From contig CANPUZ010000061.1 in NCBI GenBank assembly GCA_947579665.1, forward strand, positions 806,001 to 870,000: a stretch of DNA of 64,000 nucleotides, in the 5' to 3' direction. This stretch comes from Sympetrum striolatum. Its lineage: Eukaryota > Arthropoda > Insecta > Odonata > Libellulidae. Each line of letters begins with the position of its first letter. Positions within the stretch are counted from its first letter, which is position 1. The notes under the pieces were generated by a model that was not told where the DNA came from, searched no databases, and saw only the letters and a program-made list of their open reading frames with translations. Positions 32,101 to 44,091 of this stretch are shown piece by piece. The translations under genes and the position numbers were made by a program.

Positions 32101-32880
32101 TGTAGGTTGGCTTACAAATTGTTCGTTTCATGATTAAAAGATAACTTTTGCTGAAAATTATTAAATGTATTACTTTGATTTTTAAAATAGTTTAAAATGG
32201 TATATATTGACTTTAACTAAATAATTTTATCCTTTTTTGTTTTTGCAGTTACTGTATTAAACATAATTGCGGATTTTTCATGTAAGATGCTGTTTCAACC
32301 ACTATTTTTACAAGCGTTTAAAAAAAGACCAAAATTTAAAAGACAAACTGATTATTTTGATAGCATAAATCCAAAGACCGGTACAAAGCAGTATTTTTGT
32401 TTAGTCTCTCGGGACACCGGGACAAACGCCCCAAAACAGGTACTGTCCCGGCCAAACCGGCACCTATGGTCACCTTACCCACCGAGCAACGGACGATATT
32501 CTCACGTTAGTCGACATCAGTGTCTGCAACATCTCCCACTCGTGTTTGCTGATGAGCGATCTTGATCGAGATGCAATTTCGAAATTCGCATTGACTGAAT
32601 TTCCTTTTCAGCGATTAAAACTCCATTAGATGCTAAATATATCTGACTGAATCGTGTAATTAGTGTTCGTGCCATCAAGAAGTACGCGTGAACGAGGTCT
32701 TACTGCATATCCGCCCGATATCTAAGCCTTAAAGTACGAATTGAGCCGCACTAAAAGTGTACGACCAGCGGGCACCACACATTATTACGTCATAAAAGGC
32801 TTCGAAGTGAGAGAGGAGAAATATGTATTGCGCTCGGGTGCCGACACCGGGGCGCGGCTCTGGGATTGACGAATCCAGGT
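29170..32880. other. Unrecognised AT-rich interval
   Basis: No gene recognised. Isolated GGGTTCGAGTCC at about 30,910 matches a B box, but the flanks do not fold as a tRNA. CCGGGACAAAC (about 31,735) and GGGACACCGGGACAAACG with GTCCCGGCCAAACCGG (about 32,405-32,460) look like GC-rich ends of an old DNA transposon of about 0.75 kb. Confidence 0.35.
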
Positions 32881-32952
32881 AAATATGCCACTGGTAAAAA
32901 TTCCACTGGTAAAAATGCCACTGGTAAAAATGCCACTGGTAAAAATGCCACC
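32879..32952. repeat. 15-bp minisatellite, about 5 copies
   Basis: The unit AAAAATGCCACTGGT is repeated about five times, with small changes in the first copies. It causes the artefactual GIFTS peptide repeat on the minus strand. Confidence 0.92.
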
Positions 32953-33649
32953 CAACTCAACCCATCGGCTTTTATCGGGTAAAATTATCTTTAAGTGTAG
33001 AGAATGTGACAATAATTATATACGATTTAATTAAAGGAACCCCGCCCACCCCACTCAACCCATCCGCTTTTAGCCAAAGTTATCTTTAAGTGTCAATTGG
33101 AAAACAATGCCGCTATGCGATCTAATAATTATGGCATGTTCTATTGTCAATATAGCCTTAAACGTCGTCAAATGGTGTATTATAGCGTAAAGATGATTAT
33201 TGCATTCTATACAGGAGTAACTACAACAATATGAGCCGTTGTCAAAATGGTCTTTATAACATTTTCAAAATGGTTATGTCCCCCCATGAAAATTCTGCTG
33301 TGGCATTTTTACCAATCAAAAAGTGTGACATTTTAACCGTGGCATTTTTACCGCGCACTGGAATTGACAACCACCGACTTATCAGCATTATTTCGTTCTG
33401 CAAACATTTCATGGATGCGAGTATGAAACCTAGCGTGAGATTCAGTTTGAAATAGATTTCATATCTTTCAATTGCATCTTTCAATCTTCAGACACTGCCA
33501 GACCATTCAAACTTCTGTCAAATATCACTCTATAAGAATATCTGATCACTTGCACAAAATTTGGCATCTGCACTGCCAAATTAGGCATTTTAGATTCCAT
33601 TATGAAAGGCAGGTTTTAATTCCATCATGCTTCCACGGATACTTCTTCC

Positions 33650-33801
33650 CCTATACTTTTCTGATAAAAAGCCGCATGAGAAATACGCATTGCTTCCGAT
33701 AAGGAGGCTCGTGGCCGCGCCTACGAAGGTGAAGCCACCGCACCTGGGCGTTGTCGCCCATGGTGACTCCAAGCGGTTGAATTGGATGAGGCGGAGAGAC
33801 G
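33650..33801 (+). CDS. Possible exon of an unknown gene
   Basis: A GC-richer open frame reads SDKKPHEKYALLPIRRLVAA, PTKVKPPHLGVVAHGDSKRL, NWMRRRD and stops at a good donor (GAC|GTGAGTG at about 33,801). The composition differs from the AT-rich surroundings. The upstream boundary is uncertain and the protein was not recognised. It may be a shadow of an old repeat. Confidence 0.22.
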
Positions 33802-33901
33802 TGAGTGAACACATTTTTTGGAACAAATTTCCCATTTTTTGGTATCTTCTATCAATGACCGTCGCACTTTGTATGGTGCAAGCGAAATTTATATGACTGC
33901 C

Positions 33902-35229
33902 CATTTTAAATGCTATGCAACGTATTAATCAAATAACAGGAGGTTCGCAATCCCTCAACGAGTGCACTCCGGGGGTCGAATCTCTTTAAAAACACCCGCA
34001 CCCAAGGAAATACGGACATTCTTATTTCCTTTGGTGCTTGCTTCGCAACGAGTGTAGGGACATCACACTAATCCAATGTGACGATAAAATGACAAAAAAT
34101 CGGTTTATTTCACAATTTTCACACATCAATTACTCATGTTACTTAGTTCTGTCGCCTCCTCACTAAGTCGAATTCATTGCGCATGTCGCAACTCCAATTT
34201 CACCTTTCGCCTCGCTGCCAAAAATCCTCATTTCACAACGATTCCCTTCTCCGTTCATTCGGAGAAATGTGATTCTGATGTTCATTTCTTCGATCGTTTA
34301 TGCGAAGATAAGGTCGAATTTAGAGGCGAGAATTTGCGTGATTTCACCTTCTATTAAGCCTGGCATTAAGTTCGGGTATAAAGTCTTCGGATGCTCGTCA
34401 TAACGTTAGGCTTAACTTATCAACAGGAAGTTTAATTGAATTTAATAATTTGCTACAGTCAAAACTTAATTTTTGCGCCGAAGAACAATTTTTGGAGTGC
34501 AATGGAATTATCTCTGCATTGCTAAGAAAAGGGACTTTAAAATGCCATGTTAATACTATTCGAATGACCCCTTAGAGTGAACATTCCTCACGAAGAATAA
34601 TGAGCTAGGGAGTGGAATAGAGGAGAACGTATTCCACTATTCATTTCTTCAAATTTTCTTATTCGCCCGTTAATGTCTCTAAATAACATTCCGTCAAAAT
34701 GGCATTTACGAAGAATGAATTGCACGCCTGTGGAAGAGCAGTTTAAAAATACCCAACCGTAAACTGGTCTAAATGACCACATGCAAACAGTACGTGTTTT
34801 CAAACAGTTTATGAATAATTAAACACTTGATATAAAATTTAATTAGGATCCCTCGTTCAGTTCCTCTCAAAAACACACAGCAAATCTTCCTTGGAATTGT
34901 CGATAAAATGTCTACGAATTTTTTGATTGGTTTTCGACTTTCTTAATGTTCTCGAAGGACTGCAGTTATTACGACGAAGGAAGGAATATAATTCATGCAG
35001 AACTTAAGTCGAATGATAATTTATCGTAATACATATACAATGTAAGGAATTACAATTGCAATTCAGCAATCGCTTTCCCCAGTGCGAATTTCGAAAATCT
35101 CCACCGAAAAGTACTAAAAGCCTATATTCATATGTAGGTACCTAAAATTGGCTACGACAATTTAATTATTTTGAACATTTCCTCGCTCGACTTTCGATAT
35201 ATTTATCTGAAAATGAGAAAATGCGTATA
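33902..35229. other. Unrecognised interval
   Basis: Mixed composition with several short frames but no recognisable protein. It precedes the candidate promoter/first exon. Confidence 0.35.
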
Positions 35230-36047
35230 AGAGAACAAAAAAGTGAAGTAGGAGCGATCCATTCCTACGAATCCGTCCGAGCGGCAGGTCGCCCCTCTTC
35301 CCCTCTCCGACTTCCCAGCATTCTCCCTCACCAGTGTTCCGACATAAACCACGAGCAATCAGCGCTCATCCCATTCTTCGACTCAACGTGAGGATCGACG
35401 AGACGTCAAGCGGAGACCCCTCGACAGCGAACACCTGATCTACTCGAGACTCCTCGGCGACGACCTTCCATTGTCTCATTACTTCAGAAGAGGTTTCTTC
35501 CGCACCTCCTGACGTTGACGCGGAAGATTTACTTTCGAAACTAGACTGTTTTTCGGGAGAATGAGTTCGAGACAGTTCCACTGAGAGAAATACCCAACGC
35601 TTCGCGGAAGAACTCCAGAAAACCAAAGGACCAGTCACCGGAGGAATCATCTCATTCCTGTCAAAATCCACGCCGTTTTCCTGCAGTTAGAAATATCTGG
35701 AACATTCGATCCATGACGGAGAGTTGAATTGCGGAGATGACCGATCGAACTCTTTTCTGAAAGTCCATGCTTTGACAGCACTGAAGATCGCCAGCCGAAT
35801 TCCCTGTGTTCTAAAAACATTCTCGACAAAATCGACGACGAAAAAAGAATTCCCCTACGGATAGAGCTTCTGCTGAGCATCGGAATCTCCAGCCTCCAGT
35901 TAAGAAGAAAGTGAATGGTTTTAGTGTTGTGAGCTATGGTCATTTTAGTGCATAATAGTGAAAATAGTGAAGTGACTTCAAGAGGAGGTTCAGTACGCCG
36001 ATGGAACGCTGAGCACGGCCACCGCTGGAGGATTCCCACATCTCAAG
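35230..36047 (+). promoter_or_regulatory. Candidate promoter and non-coding first exon of a host gene
   Basis: An unusually GC-rich and CpG-containing stretch for this window, without a long plus-strand ORF, ending in a strong splice donor (CTCAAG|GTAAGG at 36,047/36,048). A short ATG frame (35,936) reaches the donor (MVILVHNSENSEVTSRGGSV) but would close soon after in the proposed second exon, as an upstream ORF might. Several GAAA/TCGA-rich stretches occur, but no TATA box was identified. The transcription start is not defined. The minus-strand ORFs here are probably shadows. Confidence 0.35.
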
Positions 36048-36296
36048 GTAAGGATCGCCGTCTTACAGGTCAAAGGGTGGTAGGTTTTTTAGAAAAGGGC
36101 CCGACAAAGGGCGTTAGTGAAACAGGCCTGCATTACAGTTTGGGGAGAGTGGGAAACTTTGTGAAGTAGGGCCCACTTGATGGGCGATAGAGAAATTTGC
36201 GTTTGGGGGGAGTGGGAAATTGAAGTGTCCGGTATTACACACACAAATACAGACAGGCTCGACAGCCATTAACGAATAAATTTAGTCTTCTTAAAA

Positions 36297-36312
36297 GTCT
36301 CTCTCTCTCTCT
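36297..36312. repeat. (CT)n microsatellite
   Basis: A short CTCTCTCTCTCTCT run in the putative first intron. Confidence 0.8.
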
Positions 36313-36654
36313 ATCTTTTCCGTGTCAATGGTTTTCATGCCATTGTCACACCATGGTTTTATAGGGCTGGTTAATTGCAACTGTCGCGAGCGTCCCAATC
36401 CCCCGAAAGGTTTATGGTAACAGTTGCAGTTTTCTGGCGAAATCCCTCCATTTTAAAAAAAAGGGAAAACGAGCTGTGCACGATACGTCATTACGTGGCT
36501 TGGAAACTCGTGCAAAATCTCTTTATTTGTAATCTCTTATTTAATAACTGTAAGAAATTGAGTTTTTTTAATTAATTTTTAGAAACTGAATGATTGACAC
36601 ATTAACCTACGAAACTGTACCAATGAGTTTTAATATTTTTTGTTTGATTTCCAG

Positions 36655-36728
36655 AAACAAGGAGAATTTGTCAACAAGCAACAGGAAATTCAACGCCCTG
36701 AAGGACTTTTTTCTGGATAAACGTCTGG
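36655..36728 (+). CDS. Candidate internal exon, 74 bp, unknown gene
   Basis: It has a polypyrimidine tract and acceptor (TTTTTGTTTGATTTCCAG) and a donor (CTGG|GTACGTAA). Only one frame is open through it: NKENLSTSNRKFNALKDFFL, DKRL. In that frame, joining to the donor at 36,047 gives an open stretch back only to a TGA in the candidate first exon, so the true start is unclear. A downstream acceptor at about 37,281 (CTATTCTTCCAG|GAATTCC) would continue GIPPVWCASFPLVGFQDF. The protein was not recognised. Confidence 0.35.
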
Positions 36729-38155
36729 GTACGTAAATTACAATTTTTTGAAGTTTGTTTGAAATCTCTCCTTAGATGTTGAAGCTTTTCTAAAAGTGTG
36801 TTGTAGCTAAGTAATGTTATTATTAGAATGAATTTTCTGTAGTCCTTAAGGTTAATCTTGTTAAAGCTAAAGAAGGCTTGAATGTAGTTTTCCTAACTTT
36901 CAATAGAAAAATTATTTTCAGAACGGTGATAGTAATCAAAACTTAATGGATATGCTGATTCAAAAATGAATTTAAAAAATTCCATTTACTCAGCTATTTA
37001 TAAACTGCAATGGTTATTAAAAAAATGTTTAGTTTTTTTATTCATTAAAATACTCTTGATGGGATTAAACAATGTCGAGTCTAACTATTTTTATTCAAAA
37101 GCCTCTTTGTTAATGTTCTCAGAATATGCTGCATATCAAGCCAACACCTTAGAAAGTGATTGCTATTAAATAATTTAAAGAAAACCAATGGAATTTAAAT
37201 TCTCGAAATTACATCGTAATAATATATATTCTCGAAATTATATCGTAATAATATGTAATACAGGCTTTCTATTCTTCCAGGAATTCCTCCAGTTTGGTGT
37301 GCTTCTTTTCCATTAGTGGGATTCCAAGATTTTATCCTAATAGCTTCTGATATTTTCATTGTAATTGTTAATAATAAATGCTTTGAGATAAATTATATCG
37401 GCTTCAAATTATTCATTGCGGAAATGGGACTCAGACCATTTCTGTAATTAAACTTTGGATATATTCTTTGCGACTCTGTTCTTAGTGTTTCCTTGCAAAG
37501 CACCCAGTTATTGAGGATAGGTTCAATATATTTCTAATGCTGTTTTCGCGCAAGAACGCGGAACTTAAATAAAATGGATTAAAAATCACAATGGGCAGTA
37601 GTGGACGGTGATTTGGACCTCACTGCAAAATGGTATTTTCCCTGGGAAACCACTTGACTTATTAAAAACTGTAAACATCCTTACTTGGAATTCAATTAAA
37701 TCTATATTGAAAACAAATTGTAGACATTGGTCCCCTTGATCACATGATAGTTTCTATTCCTGGGGAAGAGATTGAAAACCTGTTCGCACAGTCTCATTCT
37801 GTATTTAAAATCTAATTTGATTTTACGTGATCACTTATTTCTCTAATAGCAAGCTACGCTACAAGTGCTTTTCTCTTTGGACATAAAATTTCAGAAGTTG
37901 ATGAGTCTTATTTTTTACTAATTTTTCCACATAATTTTCTTTCATATATTATTGGTAACAATTTTCATAAAATCAAAGCAAATGTTCATCAGGTATTAAA
38001 AGGTTTGTAAATAACTGATTGTCATTGTCTGGCGTTTTCTGTAAATACTGTATTTTAATTCGGCAATCACACAACCATTCTCTATAGAAATTTGAAAGAA
38101 TTGGTTCGAAGGGGTTCACTGCACGTAGTGTATTCCATGTTGGTTCTCTGGAACG
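36729..38155. other. AT-rich, probably intronic
   Basis: No gene recognised, apart from the possible exon start at about 37,281. Confidence 0.35.
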
Positions 38156-38159
38156 CAGC

Positions 38160-38250
38160 GGTGGAGATTTCATATGACGACGTTTCGCGGCGGTACTGCT
38201 GGCTTCTTCAGGTCGGACTTCCGGAAACGTCATCATACGAAATGACCACC
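38160..38250 (-). ncRNA. Hammerhead-ribozyme-like inverted repeat
   Basis: 20-bp inverted repeats (38,167-38,186 and 38,224-38,243, two mismatches), extended by GGTGG/CCACC. They enclose, on the minus strand, CTGAAGA, an imperfect GCC..GGTACC..GC palindrome (stem II position), then GAAAC and GTC. CUGANGA, stem, GAAA and NUH is the hammerhead order; such ribozymes occur in Penelope-like and retrozyme repeats. Stem II has mismatches and U4 context is untested, so activity is doubtful. Confidence 0.35.
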
Positions 38251-39530
38251 TTCCCGAGAACAAAAATGGAATTAAAAAAATTTTTTGTAATACTACCATC
38301 TTCCTTTGAAAGAGGTGGCTGTTTTGGCAAATACAACACAATTCTTACATTTTTAGAAGTCATTGGCATAATGTTTTCTTTGTAAGCAATTTCATTCTGT
38401 TTGCATTCTTCAGTTTTTTACTTATCAATTTTGAGGCAATTTTCTTCTAATAATTCCATCAAGCCTTTCTTATTTAATAGAATTAATATTTTTTGGATGA
38501 AACTTAGAACTTCATAACGCTTAGTAAATTTAATAAAATCTTTTGTATAGCTGAGAAAAATGTTGCATGTTAGGGACAGCTGACAAAAATAATAGATGTT
38601 GTCTGATGATGCTGTCAATTGACTAAGGTCCAATGTATCTCAAAAGAGGGACTACGAATCCAAATGAAAGAACGAGTTTGCAGTATATTGCGTTACAAAA
38701 CCCTGAATACCATTGATTTATTTATCTACCCCAAGCTAAGTAGAAGCCTACTTTCTTTCTAAATGATTCAATTTATTAATCACAAATGTTTCATTTTCAT
38801 TACAGTAACCAGGTAAAAGGCATAAATTTCTGTAATATATCATCTACTTTCCATCGTATTTATGTCCATTACTTAACTACATGAATTTTTTCTCTTCCTT
38901 AGAGGAAACAGGTTTTCTTGAGGAAGGAAAAGCTTTGAATTCTTTTTTTCAATATTTGGAATCGTTTTTCTTCTGCTTCTTAACCCATATAGAATACACC
39001 CTCTAGGAATTCCCACCCCTTCATTATTCTGTCTTTTAATTTTTCATTCTCAATTTAATTTTGGTAATATTTCTGATTCTACACTTATATTGTAGAAAAT
39101 TTTATCCAGAGAGATGCAAAGAGACCCAGAAGACAACTAATGATCTGATAGAACAGAGACATCTTAGGAGTAACATGGCAAAGAGAAGCCCAGAATTTAA
39201 TAACTTAGATAAACATACGTCCGATTTCAGATTGAAAATGGCTGAGCCCTTACTCCCAATATGCCACACAGCCTCTTAAGGGTTATAAACTTAAATTTGC
39301 TTCTATTTGTATTTTTTTCTATTATTAAATGAAGTGCTCTGGGCCAGTAGAGCCATGGGGCTGCTTAAATTTCCTCCATTAATCAATATCAATATATATG
39401 TATATTTCTTTACTTTAACGGAAGCATACATTTGAGATTAGTAATGAAAAAAGTGCATTTTGTTCACTATTTTTGCACTATTTGAAGTGCTCCTTTTGAA
39501 AAATTTTTATGTGATATTTTAAGAAATTAA
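38251..39530. other. AT-rich, unrecognised; possible exon near 39,097
   Basis: An acceptor-like TATATTGTAG at about 39,096 precedes an open frame, KFYPERCKETQKTTNDLIEQ to AEPLLPICHTAS, stop at 39,279. No family was recognised. Confidence 0.25.
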
Positions 39531-42330
39531 GCTCCAAATAAGTTAATAATGTTGAGGACTTTGTATATTTAAGATGGCTATACATGCACCATAATTTCTT
39601 CGGTACTTACAAAATCTTTTAAAATTATATACTCATGTCATGGAGTTCTTAAAATTTATCAAGCAGAACTTTAATTATTGTTATCATGAAGTATGTTTAC
39701 ATCCTTCTGGATTTAATTGTAGGTAAAACAGTTTTTTATTGTAGTAAAACAGATTTTTTGTAGGTAAAACAGAATCTAACTGCATTTATTTTGAGAAAAT
39801 AGTTATGGCTCTTTTTACATAGTCTCTGAGAGTAAGGGTTTCTTTCTTACAGATTAAATTTTGTCTGACTATTATGATCTGAATTTCTACAATTCAGTGT
39901 TAAATTATCGTTCATTTAGTAGTTATCCTTTGGGAACTTACACTCCAAAGAAGCGAATGACCTTTATCACCTAACTGACACGAGGAAGGTAATGATAAGG
40001 ATTTCATCAAGTTTGAATAGTATATCTTGATGCAAGTTCTGCAATATATTTGTTACATATTACACTCTGCTATTTATCTGCTTGTTTTAACAAGTCTTCA
40101 ATAGTTTCTTTTCAACGTTGTTTTAATCTTCTTGAAATTTGTCTCAGTTTGCCAGTCCTATCAAATGTAATGGATTTATAGAAAGGTGTTTGAACAAGTT
40201 CTAGGCTCACTGAATTCCTGACAGAAGAGGTTTTTATTTGTGTTGCAAATTCTCAATTCATCTGTCTGTCTCACAACTATTTTCTGTATATTAATTTGAA
40301 AATTATGGCCATTCATTTACAAGTGTCAGCATTTTAAATCCCAGGTGTTAGTCATCTGAATTTAACATCCTTCTGGGCTTAAAATTTCTTGGCTACATTT
40401 ACATTTAAGAAAAATAACTTGAAATTTCTATAACCTAGGAGGTCTCTTTGAGAGAAAGTGTTTCATTGGTTTTAAAGAGTCTCTTATGGAATGAATGCTT
40501 TATAATGATTAGGATTTCTGAATCATTGCATTGTGTAGGTTGTGAAATAATTGAAGTCCTCCAACTGCAAAGTTTTCAGTGGTTTCTAGTGATTTTCTAG
40601 GTTAAGGTTTCTTTGGGAACTTAGGCTGCAAATAAGCAGATGACCTTGAGGACTTAAAGTTTTGCTTCTGGATGGCTATGCGTACACTATGATTTCTCTT
40701 CTACTTAAAACATTTTCTTTGGTTAAGTGCTCATATCCTGGAGTTCTTAAACTGTTTTCTGCAGAACTTTATTTATTTCTTGAAAGTTTTCACAACTCTA
40801 AATTCTATTTAATGCTCAAGATAGCTCAAGAAAGAATTTGAACCTTATCACATTGAGATTTATTTCTATTTTCCCTATTTTGTAAAGTTTTATTTTGTTA
40901 TGCCAACATCTAAGGCGCTTTATTTTCATGTCCAAGGGTCTGCATGTATATATTACATTGGGTTGCTATTTATTTACATATCTTCAGGTATTTTGTTGTT
41001 TTCATTAGATTAGATTAATTTCTTCAAAAACATTTTTGTCATAATGTGTGAAAGATATATTATCGAATTTTTATGATGTGAAAATTCTTAATTATTTTAA
41101 CATCAGTAATTTTGATAGTTCATACAGATCTCTTATTTGATAATTGATCTCTGGAAGAGTGATTTTTAATGAGTATCAGTAATTATTTAAGCAACTTGAT
41201 TCACGCAAACAAAGAGGAATTGAATAAGATTGTGAAAATTAGATAGTTATTGTTTAGAAATCATATCACTTGTTCCTTTCCTTCTCTTTTTATTATTATA
41301 TTTTGTTGAATTTAGTTCTTCTTTCCAAATACTTATGGGGTTCAATATTTTAAAGTTATTCAGAGGAATACCGCTTGAAAGAGTTGCTGGTTTTAGTGTA
41401 CAGTTCTTGTGTTTGACTTTCACTTTTCACTTCTGTGAATTGCACTTCTTAATACTTTGCCTTTGGAGAGCTGTCTTTACATGTTTCCTTAGTCTCTTCT
41501 ACGGTGCTTCAATATGTTTTTATTGGTTTCAAATTTCCTCTTTATTTGATTGGATTTTATTTGGTTTTCTTGCATCTCCCATTATATGGCTACACAGTTT
41601 AAGTGCATTAGGTACTTTTTATCCTTGATTGTTTCTCGGATTCTTATATTGTTACTCAGATTGTTCTTTGAGTGTCAAGTTGTCTTCTAGCTTTATTAAT
41701 ATCATGGAATTCATTTCACTTCAAACAATATCTTCATCACATGTTATAAACTGCTGAATATCTTTATATAATTGTTCAAAATCTTCTGTAGTTGCTTTAT
41801 AACTGAATATTCTCAAATTTAATTTAATTTTTCTTTATCTCTCAACATTTCATTATGCTCTTTTGATATTAGGAAAGTATTTCAACAAACAATAGGTTCA
41901 TAGTGCAAACTCTCATTTTGGCACAGGTCAATAACTACTATTTGCATCTTATTTTACAATTCAAGACCCTTTCGTTATCAATGTCAGTATTTTGCAATTT
42001 TAGGTGTTAATTCATTTAAAGTTCACTTTATTGGGTGTACAACAATATTCAACAATTTATTTATGAATTAGTTTGAATTCATTTTACATAGGACAACTGT
42101 TTGGGAGAAAATGTTTTTCAAGATTTTAATTATTTATCAAATGACTTTAGCATGAATTAACATTTAGAAATTAAAATTATTACAATGTTTAATTATTGAA
42201 TATGTAAGGAAATATTTGAGAGGGTGCAGGTGACTCATTACGTAGTTCTTCTTCTGAGAATTTTAACTCCAAAGATGCAAATTACCTTTAGAACATTTGT
42301 CAAATTGACGAAAGGCAAAAAGGTTTATCT
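39530..42330. repeat. Ancient degenerate long-period repeats
   Basis: Related blocks recur. CTCCAAATAAG...GAGGACTT...GATGGCTATACAT at about 39,533-39,690 recurs as CTGCAAATAAG...GAGGACTT...GATGGCTATGCGT at about 40,628-40,790. AAGTGTCAGCATTTTAAAT...AGGTGTTA at about 40,321 recurs as AATGTCAGTATTTTGCAATT...AGGTGTTA at about 41,980. ACTCCAAAGAAGCGAATGACC (about 39,942) recurs as ACTCCAAAGATGCAAATTACC (about 42,268). Divergence is high and no element type was identified. Confidence 0.5.
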
Positions 42331-42662
42331 TTAAAGGTTGGTAGTATGTGTTGTTTTCGAGTTGCTTTTGTTATGTATTGGCGTCTCAATAGAGGGACAC
42401 TTGATGAAAATAGAGTGTGTTCACTGAGAATCTTGAACGATAGTAGACGTTGCTTTTTTTCCGCTCTTCCAGATAACCTGCTCTAGGCTATTATCAATCG
42501 TGCATCCGCACGCTGTTAATTACGTTTTCAGAACATTGAATATTTTTTAGGTTATGATGCATACCCCTTGTTTTCTTCTGTTCTTGGTTTTTGGTTTTTA
42601 ATTGACAAGTGCTTATTTATAGATTTGTAAACATCAGCAATGTTAAAGGATAAATAGATTTT

Positions 42663-43702
42663 GGTAAAGTTTTGGAAGAGGACCGTCAGGGAGAAATTCT
42701 ATATCTACCTTATACGTTGATATTATGATAAAAAATTTAACGCACATTAAAGATAAAGAATAGCGGTATAATTATATGTTTAGAAACAATTTCTAGTACG
42801 AATGGTTTAGGAGATATTTACATCCAAATATGACCGTTTTTGGCCGTTTTTCGTCTGCTAGGACGCCATCTTTGATGTTTCCTCGGGTCTCCGCTAGGGC
42901 GATTATGACTTATTTCAACTCTAATGAACTCCTAGGGAAAAAATTCCTTTCTCGGCAAAATTCGCTTTGTGCTATAAAAAAGATAGTCACCCTCTCGTTC
43001 GGTTTGCAAGCTATAGTTGGTTTGCAAGCTCATTGGGTTTCCAAGGTCTTTCAAGGTACTTATTAATTCTTATTAACATCACTTAATTTACTTATTTATC
43101 AATTCAGAATTATGATGAAAAAGTGTTTCATCGCGGATGGGTTGAGTTGGGTATTCCAGGCTCCCTTTATTATATGATCTTCATTAAAACAAAGTCATAA
43201 TTTTTCTTAAAATACCTTGGAAACCTAATGAGCTTGCAAACCAACTGTAGCTTGCAAACCGAACGAGAGGGTGACTATCTTTTTTATAACACAAAGCGAA
43301 TAGGGCCAAAAAAAAACAATTTTTTCCATTTAAATTCGTTCGTCGTAAAATACATCCGGAATCATCGAGAAATGTGTGAGTTTGACGTTCGTACGATGTT
43401 TATGCGATTTGAAATGCGTTACGTATTCGCTGTTTCGGAGATTTGAAACTGGGCGTGTGCTGCGACATCTAGCGTCAGAACGCAATAACTAACGGTTTAA
43501 GAATGGTCTCTGGAGGCCATTTCTGCACCTCCGTCACTGAAAGTTACTTATCGCGGTAAATATAGCACGTAGCCGTATGTTAGATATATGTAAATAAAGC
43601 GCAATATTGAACACATGTGCCAGTGAAGTTTCATCGATAAAGGGTCAATTTTAGTACAAAAAAAATAATAAAACGCTGACGGTCCTCTTCCAAAACTTTA
43701 CC
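42663..43702. mobile_element. Non-autonomous TIR element, 1,040 bp, 8-bp target duplication, inner inverted repeat
   Basis: Perfect 27-bp terminal inverted repeats begin GGTAAAGTTTTGG and are flanked on both sides by TAGATTTT (42,655-42,662 and 43,703-43,710). An 8-bp duplication fits hAT, Merlin or P-type transposons; the GG start does not match the usual hAT CAG start. A second inverted repeat of 87 bp (42,961-43,047 and 43,214-43,300, three mismatches) lies inside and contains a direct repeat of GGTTTGCAAGCT. The sequence between the outer and inner repeats is unrelated on the two sides. No transposase is encoded. Confidence 0.9.
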
Positions 43703-43710
43703 TAGATTTT

Positions 43711-44091
43711 CATTGACGTCTTCATAAGTGGGTTGAAATTACTCTTCGTTGCACTCAATGGTAGAATAGTTTTGTCAGTTGTGTTCTTGATCTTCAAATG
43801 AAGCTTTGAATTGAATGCTTGTCGTTATCCTTTGCAACGTTGGCCTGAGTAGAATATTATGAGGGTTTCCTTCCCTGTTCATTAACATAAAGCTTTGTTT
43901 GTTGAATATTTAAGAATAGCTGTTAACTAAATATTATGAGTGGCTTGTATTGTAACAAAAATGATATAGAATTTGTTATTTCCTCATAAAATAAGTAAAT
44001 TTATAAATATTTTGACCTCAATTAATAATATTTGGTAGTATCATTATTGATTATTTTGACATTTTTTAAAGCCAGTAGGTTGTTTGATAAT
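43711..44091. other. Unrecognised AT-rich interval
   Basis: Between two transposons. No features recognised. Confidence 0.4.

Noticed and set aside
35366..36039. Minus-strand protein-coding gene at 35.4-36.0 kb
   Set aside because: Two overlapping minus frames exist, but they show no recognisable domain. The strong plus-strand donor at 36,047 explains the region better as a first exon.
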